A stretch of DNA of 64,000 nucleotides from an uncultured Oscillospiraceae bacterium (GTDB lineage: Bacteria; Bacillota; Clostridia; Oscillospirales; Acutalibacteraceae), in contig USCI01000001.1 in NCBI GenBank assembly GCA_900553255.1, forward strand, positions 1 to 64,000, written 5' to 3'. Shown here in pieces: positions 1-8,216 of this stretch; the stretch's first letter is position 1; each line of letters opens with the position of its first letter. The notes below the pieces were generated by a model. It was not told the DNA's origin. It ran no database searches and was given only the letters and a program-made list of their open reading frames with translations. Both the position numbers and the translations under genes were made by a program.

Positions 1-359
1 CCGGGTTGGGGTTCCGCATGGCCGCCATGATCCTGGCCGAGGTCGGCGACTTCACTCGGTTTGACTCCCCGGACAAGCTGTTGGCTTATGCCGGGATGTC
101 GCCATCCACTTACCAGTCTGGGCAACTCAAAAACTGTTACCCTCACATGGAAAAACGCGGCTCCAGATACTTACGCTATGCCCTTTACAACGCGACCAAA
201 TATGTCTGTCACTGGGACCCGACCTTTGCCGATTACCTTGCCAAAAAACGGGCTGAGGGTAAGCACTACAATGTTGCACTTTCCCATGCTGCCAAGAAGT
301 TGGTTCGGCTGATATTTGCCATGGAAATTTCCGGAATGCCGTACCGTTTGGCCGCCTGA
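1..359 (+). mobile_element. IS110-family transposase, C-terminal part (cut by window edge)
   Basis: The open frame runs in from the left edge and gives about 118 residues that end in a normal stop. The sequence matches the C-terminal (Tnp20/IS116-IS110-IS902) domain of IS110-type transposases: a G-hG-x-x-A-A-hIL-A-E-hGD start, then the DKLLAYAGM and YLRYALYNATK blocks that precede the catalytic serine region of this family. The N-terminal DEDD domain lies outside the window. The element probably ends shortly after the stop codon. IS110 elements usually lack clear terminal inverted repeats, so the right end cannot be placed. Whether the element is intact cannot be judged here. Confidence 0.85.
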
Positions 360-867
360 CTTCTTTTTGTTAGCTAACGGGGGCCTTCCAGCGCCTCTGC
401 TTTGCTATACCCTTTTTGAATCATCTTTTTTCGCCACCACCATCCTTTTTGCGGCTTGACTTCTAATAGTTAATCTTTCGCGTGTGCGGTAAGGCCCCTC
501 CTGCTGCGCCATGCGCCAAGATGCGCGCGTGCAGCGAAGAAAGGGCTCCGGCCTGGAATAGGGACGCCGCGGCTTTTGGCTGCGCCCGGCGTTTTCTGGC
601 CGTACCTAATTAGGTATTATACCGTATTTGCCGCCGGGATGCAACCGCGGCAAAAGAATTGCCGGTTTTCCCTGCCGGAGACATGCTGCAGGGAAAAATC
701 GTGAATTTGCTTAATATAAAGAGCGGTTATATGCAATTGTTGGATGATATGGCAAAATGAAAAGTAAAACATGCGGTTTTGATAAAGAAAAGTGGAGCAA
801 AAACTGTTATGCTGATAACAGCAAAAAGCTCGGCGGCGAGCTTGAAAAAATAAAGGGGGAACGTACA
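360..867. other. gene-free stretch with three dyad symmetries
   Basis: No credible gene is seen. The first part probably contains the right end of the IS110 element. Before the next gene there are three dyads: a perfect 14-bp palindrome at 603-616, a 7-bp inverted repeat TTGCCGC/GCGGCAA at 628-634 and 647-653, and a 10-bp inverted repeat TTTTCCCTGC/GCAGGGAAAA at 666-675 and 688-697. None is followed by a T-run on + as in a simple terminator. They may be operators or a leader of the 868 gene. A clear -35/-10 pair was not found. Confidence 0.4.
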
Positions 868-2370
868 GTGAAAAAATGGATGAGTAAGGCAGCCGGCTGT
901 CTGTCTCTGGCGGCGATGCTGATGCTGCCGCTGGCGGCATCGGTGAGTGCGGAAATCCCGGCCAAGCCGGAAGGCAACGCCAGCCTGATTACCGGCGCGC
1001 CGGTGATTCCGGAAGCTGCCGGCGGGATTTATACCTACGCGGACAACACGCTGAGCGTACCCGGCCAGCCCGGCGACATGTATTATGTCAGCTACCCTCT
1101 GGCGTCATCGCTGGAAGCGGATGACAGCTATGGAATCGCCGTGGATGTCAGCATCACGGCGCGGTATGACGAATACATGGGTCCGGCGGTGATCTTCCGC
1201 CAAAACACCGACGGCAAGCTGCTCGGCCTGTGGTTCCAGCGGGATACCCTGTACTGCGGCGTATTCACGGCGGCGGAAAACGGGGGCTTTGCCCTGGAAT
1301 CGACGCTGGGTAACATCAACAATCCTCTGGCCGACGGCAGCAGCGGCACCCTGAAGATTTACACCACGCCCACCCGGATCAATTTCTCGGTACTGGATGA
1401 AGACGGGAACCCGGTTACCCTGACCTATGAGCAGGGCGGCACCGATTACGACATCGGCCCCGAGCATGGCTGGGACGTGGCCGGCGGCGCACCGGCGTTC
1501 GGCATTGCGGTCAAGGGAACCTCCTGTGCCTTCTCCGGCACCGAGGTGTATGACACGGTTCCCGCGCCGGTCGATCCGGGCGATGATGGCGATGGGGATG
1601 ACGATGGTGAACAAGGCGGCGATACCGGCGACGGCGAGGACGGCGGCGAGGAACCCACCGAACCCGAAAAGCCGCCGGTGGATGCGCGTCCGGAGCAGGT
1701 GCCCGACGCCTCCGGCTGCACCAACCTGCTGACCAACAGCACCCCGTTCCGTACGGCTGCGGAGGGGTATTCCTTCAAGGACGGCGTGCTTAAGGGCATC
1801 GGCGACCCGGTGCTGACCCGCGAATTCGGGAGATTCCAGCTTTCGGGCCTTTCCGCTGACGACACCTACCTGTTCAGCCTGAAAATGAAGGTCAACACCC
1901 ATTTTGACGAGTATTCCGGCTGTTATATCGGCTTCCGCGGCGTTGACGGCAAGGATTTTTATGCCATGGGCTTCCAGGCGACCGGCTTGTATCTGATGGA
2001 CTATCAGAGCAACGACTACGCCAATGGTGCCTCCTTCACGGTGGTGCAGCAGGCCCCGTTTGCCCTGCAGGACGGCAAGGAATACCAGATCGACATCTTC
2101 ACCACCCCGACCAAGGTGTCGCTGTTTGTGGACGGTGCGCTGATGCTCGACTATGTGACGGTGGAGAAGCAGGATATTATGCCGAGCGTGCTGTCGGCCA
2201 ACGCCAACTTTGAGCTGAGCGATATCCGCCTGTATAACCTCAGCCAGGGAGCGGGCGGCGGCTCGGTGAATACCGGTGTGGACGGAGTGACGGTTGTCCT
2301 GGTTTGTGCGCTGGTGCCGGCCGCGGTGGCCTGCCTGGCGGTAACCCGCCGCCGCGCAGTGCGCCGATAA
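868..2370 (+). CDS. secreted surface protein with two beta-sandwich-like repeats
   Basis: I chose the GTG at 868 because AAAGGGGGA lies just upstream and the protein then begins with a typical signal peptide (lysines, then a hydrophobic stretch ending near residue 30 at A-S-V-S-A). The 500-residue product has two related halves of about 190 residues with the look of laminin-G or glycan-binding beta-sandwich modules. Shared features are a D-x-Y-x-h-x-hxV start and a DEYxG/hhFR block. They are joined by an acidic, Pro-rich linker at about 235-275. The C-terminus has an NTG motif, one hydrophobic helix and an arginine-rich tail, like a sortase-type or stop-transfer wall anchor. A role in binding glycan at the cell surface is inferred from the next genes, which encode glycan-uptake functions. 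No catalytic motif was recognised. Confidence 0.7.
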   Translation: MKKWMSKAAGCLSLAAMLMLPLAASVSAEIPAKPEGNASLITGAPVIPEAAGGIYTYADNTLSVPGQPGDMYYVSYPLASSLEADDSYGIAVDVSITARYDEYMGPAVIFRQNTDGKLLGLWFQRDTLYCGVFTAAENGGFALESTLGNINNPLADGSSGTLKIYTTPTRINFSVLDEDGNPVTLTYEQGGTDYDIGPEHGWDVAGGAPAFGIAVKGTSCAFSGTEVYDTVPAPVDPGDDGDGDDDGEQGGDTGDGEDGGEEPTEPEKPPVDARPEQVPDASGCTNLLTNSTPFRTAAEGYSFKDGVLKGIGDPVLTREFGRFQLSGLSADDTYLFSLKMKVNTHFDEYSGCYIGFRGVDGKDFYAMGFQATGLYLMDYQSNDYANGASFTVVQQAPFALQDGKEYQIDIFTTPTKVSLFVDGALMLDYVTVEKQDIMPSVLSANANFELSDIRLYNLSQGAGGGSVNTGVDGVTVVLVCALVPAAVACLAVTRRRAVRR

Positions 2371-2406
2371 CCGGCATTCACGCAGGCGTTCCGGATTAAA
2401 CGATGT

Positions 2407-2467
2407 GGAAATGCTCTCCCGATGATGCAGCGGAGGCGGTCTGTGCTGTTCCGGGAGGGCATTTTCC
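2407..2467 (+). terminator. terminator-like stem after the surface protein
   Basis: A stem of about 15 bp (GGAAATGCTCTCCCG with CGGGAGGGCATTTTCC, two G-U pairs) starts 37 nt after the stop and ends in a short T-run. The large loop makes it weaker than a standard intrinsic terminator. It may give partial read-through into the lipoprotein gene at 2498. Confidence 0.5.
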
Positions 2468-2497
2468 GATAATTCCATCAACAGGGAGGCTATCCGC

Positions 2498-4894
2498 ATG
2501 AAGCGTATCCAAATACTTGCCGGCCTTTTGGCGGCGGCCCTGCTGCTGACCTGTACGTCCTGCGGGAAAACGGCGGTATCGTCCGGCGGGGCGTCGGATG
2601 CCTCCGGCGGCAGCCCGTCATCGGATGCGCAGGCGCCGGTGATCTATGAACAGGAGGGCGTACATAACTGTGTGCTGATGTATCCGGCCTCCGGGCGGGA
2701 CGTGGAAAAAACCAAACCGTATGTGGCGCGCATGCGGGATTATATGCCCACCGGGGAGTGGCTGTTCGATACGTTCATCTATCTTCAGCTGCTCAACACC
2801 AGCGGGGTGTTCGACGATCACGTAGGCGCCACCAAGGAAGACTGGCTGAGCTGTTTGGATCGCTTTTTCCGCAGCGATACCGACATCCATGCGCTGGAGA
2901 CGTCGGTCCGGCATCTGAAGCAGTCCATCGGGGATCCGCCCTCCAAGCGCAAGGTGGTCATCGGCATCCCTTACCCGCATAAGGCAACCGAAAATTTCGG
3001 TGATGTGGACGGTGACGGGAAGGAAGAGGATTTCCTGGACCCGGCCGACCGGCGCAAGGTGCTTGACTGGTATATCCAGGAGGCCATCCGGCGGTTTGAC
3101 GCCTGTGAATTCGAGTATATCGAGCTGTGGGGCTTTTACTGGATCGAGGAAGCGATGGCGACCGATGAGGAAGCGGCCGCAATGGCAAGTGAGCTCATCC
3201 ACGACGCGGGCTATAAATTCATGTGGATCCCGTATTATGAGGCTCCCGGCTATGAAAAGGCGGACGAGTATTTTGACGTGACCATCATGCAGCCGAACTA
3301 TGCCTTCAACGCCTGGACGGTGGACGGCGAGGTTGGGCCGGAGCGTATGGCGGACACCTGGGATATCTGCCGAGAGAACGGCTTCGGCATCGAGGTGGAA
3401 TTCCGCAGCAACAGTCCCCATGACGTGGCGGTATTCCAGCGGTACCTGTCCTACGGGGCGGCGGACCGCCTGGGCTATCAGCAGCATGTCAACGGCTATT
3501 ATCTGGGCGCGTGGTTTGTAGAAAACACCTATTTTTCCAGCAATAAGGAGGACGTCGCGATCTATGAGCTTTTGTGCGACTACGTGACCGGGAAGAAGGT
3601 GGAGGATCCGGACGTATACACCGAGTCGGCGGTCCTCACCGGGCAGACGCTGGAGCTGGAGTCCGGCACGGCCGACCGCATCAGTCAGGTGCAGCTGCTC
3701 GCCGATACCGAAAAGCTCGGCAGCTGGCGGGGTACCATCACTGCGGAGTTTTACCGGGACGGCGCATGGCAGCCGGCCGGCTGGATGAGCGTAGCGCCGG
3801 ACCCGCTTGCGGAAGGAACCCGTACGCTGGCGATCCCGACCGAAGGGACGGCGGAGAAAATCCGTCTGACGGTGGAGGGTGAAGCGGCGCTGCCCGAGGG
3901 AGCGGTGTGGGCGACGGCGGTCGACCATACCGGCTGCCGCACCCAGGTGAATTACTGCCAGGGGAAAAGCTACACCCTGACGCCGGATCCCGCCTCACGC
4001 ACCTATGGCGACACGACGGGAGACCTCCTGAGCAACGGGGACGATACCAACGACCGCGTCGGCTGGTACAGCCGGCCGGCCCGCATTCTGGTGGATCTGG
4101 GGGAAGAACGGACGGTGGACGGGCTGCAGCTCTTTGTAAGCGAATCGGCGGGTGCCGGCATCTCGCTTCCGGCGTCCGCGCTGGCGGCCTTTTCCGGCGA
4201 CACGCCGCTCAAGCAGGCGGAGTCCGGCCTGGGTGCCCTGCCGGGGAATTTTCGGCTGGCAAGCGGCGGGACACCGCAGAGCACCGGCAAAAGCGGCCCG
4301 GGCGGGGCCGTGTACCGGATTGATTTTTCGGTTAACTCTGCTGGAACCCGGTATATCACGCTGGAGGTGGAGCCGCAGGCGGCGCGCTGGATGATGTTCA
4401 GTGAACTGCGGGTGACCTCCGGCGGCAGTACGGTGCCGGTGGCGTCGTATACGCTGCTGACCCTGCCGCAGGCGACGCTGGGAACCGTAAAAAATGACAA
4501 CGGCACCCAGCTGACCAACGGCGCGGTGGATTACGGACTGGATAACGACTGCGTGGCGTGGGATACCGAGACAAGCCCCGGGACGCGGGATCTCGTGGTG
4601 GATCTGGAGAAAAGCGAAACCATCCGCGAAATCACCCTGTATTCGGTCAGCAGCGTCGCCTACGGCAATGCGTACAGCGTGCGCAATGCGGTATTTTACA
4701 CCTCGGAGGACGGCGTAAACTGGACCGAACAGGGAATCGTAGATAAGAGCGCGCTCATCCAGGGCGGCAACGAGCGGATTTATCCCGTGCCGCTGACCTG
4801 TAAGCTGGCTCAGCCCGCTTCGGCCCGGTACCTGAAGGTCACCATCACGCCGGGGCAGGGGGTCTGCGCGATATCCGAGATTACCGCTTCGTAA
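2498..4894 (+). CDS. DUF4855-like secreted lipoprotein
   Basis: The product has 798 residues and begins with a lipoprotein signal ending at C-T-S-C (Cys about 22), so it should be anchored outside the membrane. Residues about 50-380 resemble the DUF4855 family: TGEWLFDTF, a DVDGDGKEEDF acidic loop, ELWGFYWIEEAM, FMWIPYYEAPGY and VTIMQPNYAFNAW. The order of beta-strand motifs with a W-G-F-Y-W-x-E-E segment is reminiscent of TIM-barrel glycosidases, but this is inference. The rest resembles two F5/8 type C (discoidin-like) carbohydrate-binding modules, each opening with a (G)DLLxNGD/QLTNGAVDYG type motif. It shares its full architecture with the protein at 5925-8168, which lacks the leader. Start ATG 2498 follows GGGAGG. 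The substrate is unknown. Confidence 0.65.
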   Translation: MKRIQILAGLLAAALLLTCTSCGKTAVSSGGASDASGGSPSSDAQAPVIYEQEGVHNCVLMYPASGRDVEKTKPYVARMRDYMPTGEWLFDTFIYLQLLNTSGVFDDHVGATKEDWLSCLDRFFRSDTDIHALETSVRHLKQSIGDPPSKRKVVIGIPYPHKATENFGDVDGDGKEEDFLDPADRRKVLDWYIQEAIRRFDACEFEYIELWGFYWIEEAMATDEEAAAMASELIHDAGYKFMWIPYYEAPGYEKADEYFDVTIMQPNYAFNAWTVDGEVGPERMADTWDICRENGFGIEVEFRSNSPHDVAVFQRYLSYGAADRLGYQQHVNGYYLGAWFVENTYFSSNKEDVAIYELLCDYVTGKKVEDPDVYTESAVLTGQTLELESGTADRISQVQLLADTEKLGSWRGTITAEFYRDGAWQPAGWMSVAPDPLAEGTRTLAIPTEGTAEKIRLTVEGEAALPEGAVWATAVDHTGCRTQVNYCQGKSYTLTPDPASRTYGDTTGDLLSNGDDTNDRVGWYSRPARILVDLGEERTVDGLQLFVSESAGAGISLPASALAAFSGDTPLKQAESGLGALPGNFRLASGGTPQSTGKSGPGGAVYRIDFSVNSAGTRYITLEVEPQAARWMMFSELRVTSGGSTVPVASYTLLTLPQATLGTVKNDNGTQLTNGAVDYGLDNDCVAWDTETSPGTRDLVVDLEKSETIREITLYSVSSVAYGNAYSVRNAVFYTSEDGVNWTEQGIVDKSALIQGGNERIYPVPLTCKLAQPASARYLKVTITPGQGVCAISEITAS

Positions 4895-4948
4895 AGGTGC
4901 CGGAGCGCCTGTCCGGCGGGCCGATTCCAGAGAAAAGGTGGGTTGTTT

Positions 4949-5935
4949 TTGGGCAAGGCACGGTTTCACTACGATAACACGTTTATACGCAACCCCCTTC
5001 GCTGCGGAAGCTTTGATGTCTGCCAGGTGGGCGACCTGTTCTGCGGTCAGGATTATACGGTGCCGGGCCACCGGCAGAACTGTTTTGAGCTGTCGCTGGT
5101 GGTATCCGGGAAAGCGGTTTTCAGCATCAACGAGGAAGTTTACACCGTATCCAAGGGGGATCTGGTCTGCAATATCCCGGGGGATTACCATGTTATCCGG
5201 TCGGATGACCGGGACCCGATGCGCATGCTGTACCTGGGGTTTTCGGTCAACCGGGAATACGGGGGCGGGGAGCGTTTCCCCCAGCTGGAAAAGCGGCTGT
5301 GCGAGCTGAAGGAACGAATTGTTCCCGGCCAGCAGGAGCTCAGCGCCACCTTTTTCAAGCTGCTCAACGAAATCCATCAGGATGAGGCGTATAACGCCGA
5401 GCTGATCGAGATGTATGTCAATGAGATTGTCATCCTGGCCTGCCGCAGCCTATTGGGGCGGGAAAACCGCCGGCGGATTCCGGTGCTGCCGGACGCGACC
5501 GAAAACGGGCTGATCTACGACATCATCAACCTGCTGGATTCCCGGTCGGTCGAGGTCGGTCACCTGTCCTCCATCGGCGAGAGGCTGGGATACAGCTATT
5601 CCTATCTGTCGCAGTTGTTTTCCAAACGCATCGGCATGTCCATTACCGAATACTTTCATCTGCGGCTTTTTGAAACGGCGCTGCAGTCGCTGTACGACGG
5701 CGCCGGGGTCACTGCGGTGGCGGAAAAGCTGGGGTATACCTCCGTACCCAATTTCAGCCGGGCGTTTACCAATTATTTCGGAGTGCCGCCCACGCGGTTC
5801 CGCGAAATCGACGCCCAGTGGCTGGATACCGGTCGGATCCGTCTGGAGCTGGCCAAGAGCCGGGCGGGCCGGAGGCCGCAGGAGGAAGAGGCAGACAGCT
5901 CAAGTAGAAAGCAGGAACAGCAGTATGGACGATAG
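4949..5935 (+). CDS. AraC-family transcriptional regulator
   Basis: The product has about 328 residues. An N-terminal cupin-like sensing domain (residues about 20-110, with CQVGDLFCGQDY, FELSLVVSGKAVF and VSKGDLVCNIPGDYH) is followed by a C-terminal pair of helix-turn-helix motifs (VGHLSSIGERLGYSYSYLS and VTAVAEKLGYTSVPNFSRAF), typical of AraC/XylS regulators of sugar genes. The start is a TTG. TTG 4949 sits 7 nt after AAGGTGG, while TTG 4943 would be too close. It lies between the two DUF4855-like genes and its end overlaps the next start by 11 bp, so they are probably translationally coupled. It most likely controls this locus in response to a sugar. Confidence 0.85.
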   Translation: MGKARFHYDNTFIRNPLRCGSFDVCQVGDLFCGQDYTVPGHRQNCFELSLVVSGKAVFSINEEVYTVSKGDLVCNIPGDYHVIRSDDRDPMRMLYLGFSVNREYGGGERFPQLEKRLCELKERIVPGQQELSATFFKLLNEIHQDEAYNAELIEMYVNEIVILACRSLLGRENRRRIPVLPDATENGLIYDIINLLDSRSVEVGHLSSIGERLGYSYSYLSQLFSKRIGMSITEYFHLRLFETALQSLYDGAGVTAVAEKLGYTSVPNFSRAFTNYFGVPPTRFREIDAQWLDTGRIRLELAKSRAGRRPQEEEADSSSRKQEQQYGR

Positions 5936-8168
5936 AGAGAAGCAGTTTTTCCCCGATTTTCATCATTGCGCCCTGTTGTATGCGTCGCCCCAGCGGGAGC
6001 TGGAGATGATGAAGCATTACACGGCGCGGTTCTTTACCGATCGTCCGGGCGGCGAATGGCTGTTTGATGCCTTTCTGTTCATCCGGCTGATCAACACCAC
6101 CGGCGTCCAGGCCGATCATGCCCGGGCGACGGCGGAGGACTGGAAGGCCTGCCTGGATGAGTATTTCTGCCCGGGCCGGGAGATCGCGCTGCTCGATCAG
6201 GCGATTGAGGAGAACCGGCAGGTCATCGGCGAACCGCCGTGCCGGCGCAAGGTGATTATTACCGTCCCCTATCCCCATCCGCAGACGGTGGGCTTCGGCG
6301 ATATCGACGGGGACGGACGGGAGGAGGATCTGGCGGGCGCGCCGGGACGGCACCGCGCGATGGAGTGGTATATGCGGGAGGCAATCCGCCGGTTCCGGGA
6401 GGCGGGCTACCGTCACCTGGATCTGTGGGGCTTTTACTGGGTGGACGAGGCGATGGACAACGACGAGGACATCGTGGAGGATGCCAGCCGGCTGGTGCAC
6501 GAGCTGGGCTACCGCTTTCTGTGGATCCCGTATTACCGCGCGCCGGGCTATGAGCATGCGCACCGGTATTTCGATGTGACCATCATGCAGCCGAACTACG
6601 CTTTTAATGCGTGGACCGAAGGCGGCACCGTGCGGGCGGAACGGCTGGAGAATACCTGGGAGCACTGCCGCCGGCTGGGGTACGGCATTGAGATGGAGCT
6701 GCGCAGCGGCACGCTGTACGACGCGACCATCTTCCAGCGGTATCTGGCCTACGGCGCGCCCGGCCGCCTGGGCTATCAGAATGCGGTCAACGCCTATTTC
6801 CTGGGCGTGAACCTGTATTCGACCGATACCGGCCCGTCGGCCAACCGCCTGTCCGAGATGTATGAGCTTTTGTGCGACTATGTGACCGGAAGGCCGGTGC
6901 CTGACCCGGACGTACGGATTGACACCTTTGCTTTGCAGCAGGACGGGATTGATCTGCTTGCCGGTACCGAGCAGCGGATTTCCAGCGTGGATCTGCTGGT
7001 GGACACCCGGCGGTTCACCGCATGGCAGGGGATGCTGTATGCAGAGGTGGTCTGCGGGGACAGTGTGCGCCCCGGCGGCTGGGTGCTGGCCGCACGGGAG
7101 GACGGGGAGCGGTATCAGATGTTCTCCATCCCGATGGCGTCGCGGGCGGAGATCCTGCGGATCCATATCCGCACGGATGCGGGCGAGCTGCCGCGGGAGG
7201 CCATCCGCAGCATCAGCCTGGACTGCTCGGGCAAGGCCACCAACATCAACTATTGCCTGGGCAAGACCTATACTTTGCTGCCGGAGCCTACCGAGCGCCC
7301 GTATGATGACAACGCATTGGGCGACCTGCTGATCAACCGGGATATTGCCGGGCAGCGGCTGGGCTGGTTCCATAACCCGGTTCAGCTGTGGCTGGACCTG
7401 GGAGCGGAGGTGCCGGCGGATACGCTGGAGATCTACGCGCTCAGGGGCTACGGCGGGGTCAGCCTGCCGCAGAGCGGCTTTGCGGTATTTTCGCGGAACA
7501 AGCCGGTTCCGGAGGTGTTCGGCGGCGTGGGGGAAATCCCGCAAGAGCTGCGCAGCGCCGGGCTCGGACAGCCGCAGACCGCCCTGGAGGGGATGCCGGA
7601 GATCCACCGTTACCGCTGCCGGGTGGAGCGGCAGATGACCCGGTATGTCTCCCTTTACCTGCGGCCGGAGACGCTGCACTGGCTGATGCTGTCGCAGCTG
7701 CGGGTGCTGGCGGGGGATACGGTTCTTCCGGTCAGCCGGTATAAGCTGCTGGTGCGTCCGGCGGCCAAGCTGGGCAGCACCCATGTGGACAGCGGCAAGC
7801 AGCTCACCGACGGCACCGAATCGAGCGGTTTTGACAACGCGGTGGTGCTGTGGGACGCCCGGGAGGGCGCCCGGACGCTGACGGTGGACCTGGAACAGCC
7901 GCAGAAGCTGCACAGCGTGTCGCTGCATACCCTCGCCTGCGAGGAAAAAGAGGTATTTGTCCCGGACTCGGTGGTTCTGTCCGCGTCGGATGACGGGCGG
8001 AACTGGTATGAGCCGCAGGAGATCAACCGGTATTCCCTGACCGCCAACGGCGTGGGGGACGTAGTGTTTCAGGCGCAGTTTTCCCGGGAGCCGACCGCGC
8101 GCTGGCTGCGGGCGGAGATTTCTCCGCGGGAGGGCTACTGCGGGATATCGGAAATCACCGCGTGCTAG
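5925..8168 (+). CDS. DUF4855-like protein without signal peptide
   Basis: The open frame continues upstream, but ATG 5925 is preferred because translation upstream would run through the AraC gene in another frame and homology begins just after this ATG. The 747-residue product is a paralogue of the lipoprotein at 2498: PGGEWLFDAF, FGDIDGDGREEDL, LDLWGFYWVDEAM, FLWIPYYRAPGY and TIMQPNYAFNAW align block by block, and the C-terminal discoidin-like modules are also kept (GDLLINRDIAGQ and QLTDGTESSG). There is no signal peptide or lipobox, so it is predicted to be cytoplasmic unless it uses a non-classical route. It could act on products imported by the transporters that follow. Function is not established. 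Confidence 0.65.
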   Translation: MDDREKQFFPDFHHCALLYASPQRELEMMKHYTARFFTDRPGGEWLFDAFLFIRLINTTGVQADHARATAEDWKACLDEYFCPGREIALLDQAIEENRQVIGEPPCRRKVIITVPYPHPQTVGFGDIDGDGREEDLAGAPGRHRAMEWYMREAIRRFREAGYRHLDLWGFYWVDEAMDNDEDIVEDASRLVHELGYRFLWIPYYRAPGYEHAHRYFDVTIMQPNYAFNAWTEGGTVRAERLENTWEHCRRLGYGIEMELRSGTLYDATIFQRYLAYGAPGRLGYQNAVNAYFLGVNLYSTDTGPSANRLSEMYELLCDYVTGRPVPDPDVRIDTFALQQDGIDLLAGTEQRISSVDLLVDTRRFTAWQGMLYAEVVCGDSVRPGGWVLAAREDGERYQMFSIPMASRAEILRIHIRTDAGELPREAIRSISLDCSGKATNINYCLGKTYTLLPEPTERPYDDNALGDLLINRDIAGQRLGWFHNPVQLWLDLGAEVPADTLEIYALRGYGGVSLPQSGFAVFSRNKPVPEVFGGVGEIPQELRSAGLGQPQTALEGMPEIHRYRCRVERQMTRYVSLYLRPETLHWLMLSQLRVLAGDTVLPVSRYKLLVRPAAKLGSTHVDSGKQLTDGTESSGFDNAVVLWDAREGARTLTVDLEQPQKLHSVSLHTLACEEKEVFVPDSVVLSASDDGRNWYEPQEINRYSLTANGVGDVVFQAQFSREPTARWLRAEISPREGYCGISEITAC

Positions 8169-8216
8169 GCGGCGGGCCGTGCAGCGGCGCGGATGACGCG
8201 AGAAAGGATGGCGCGT

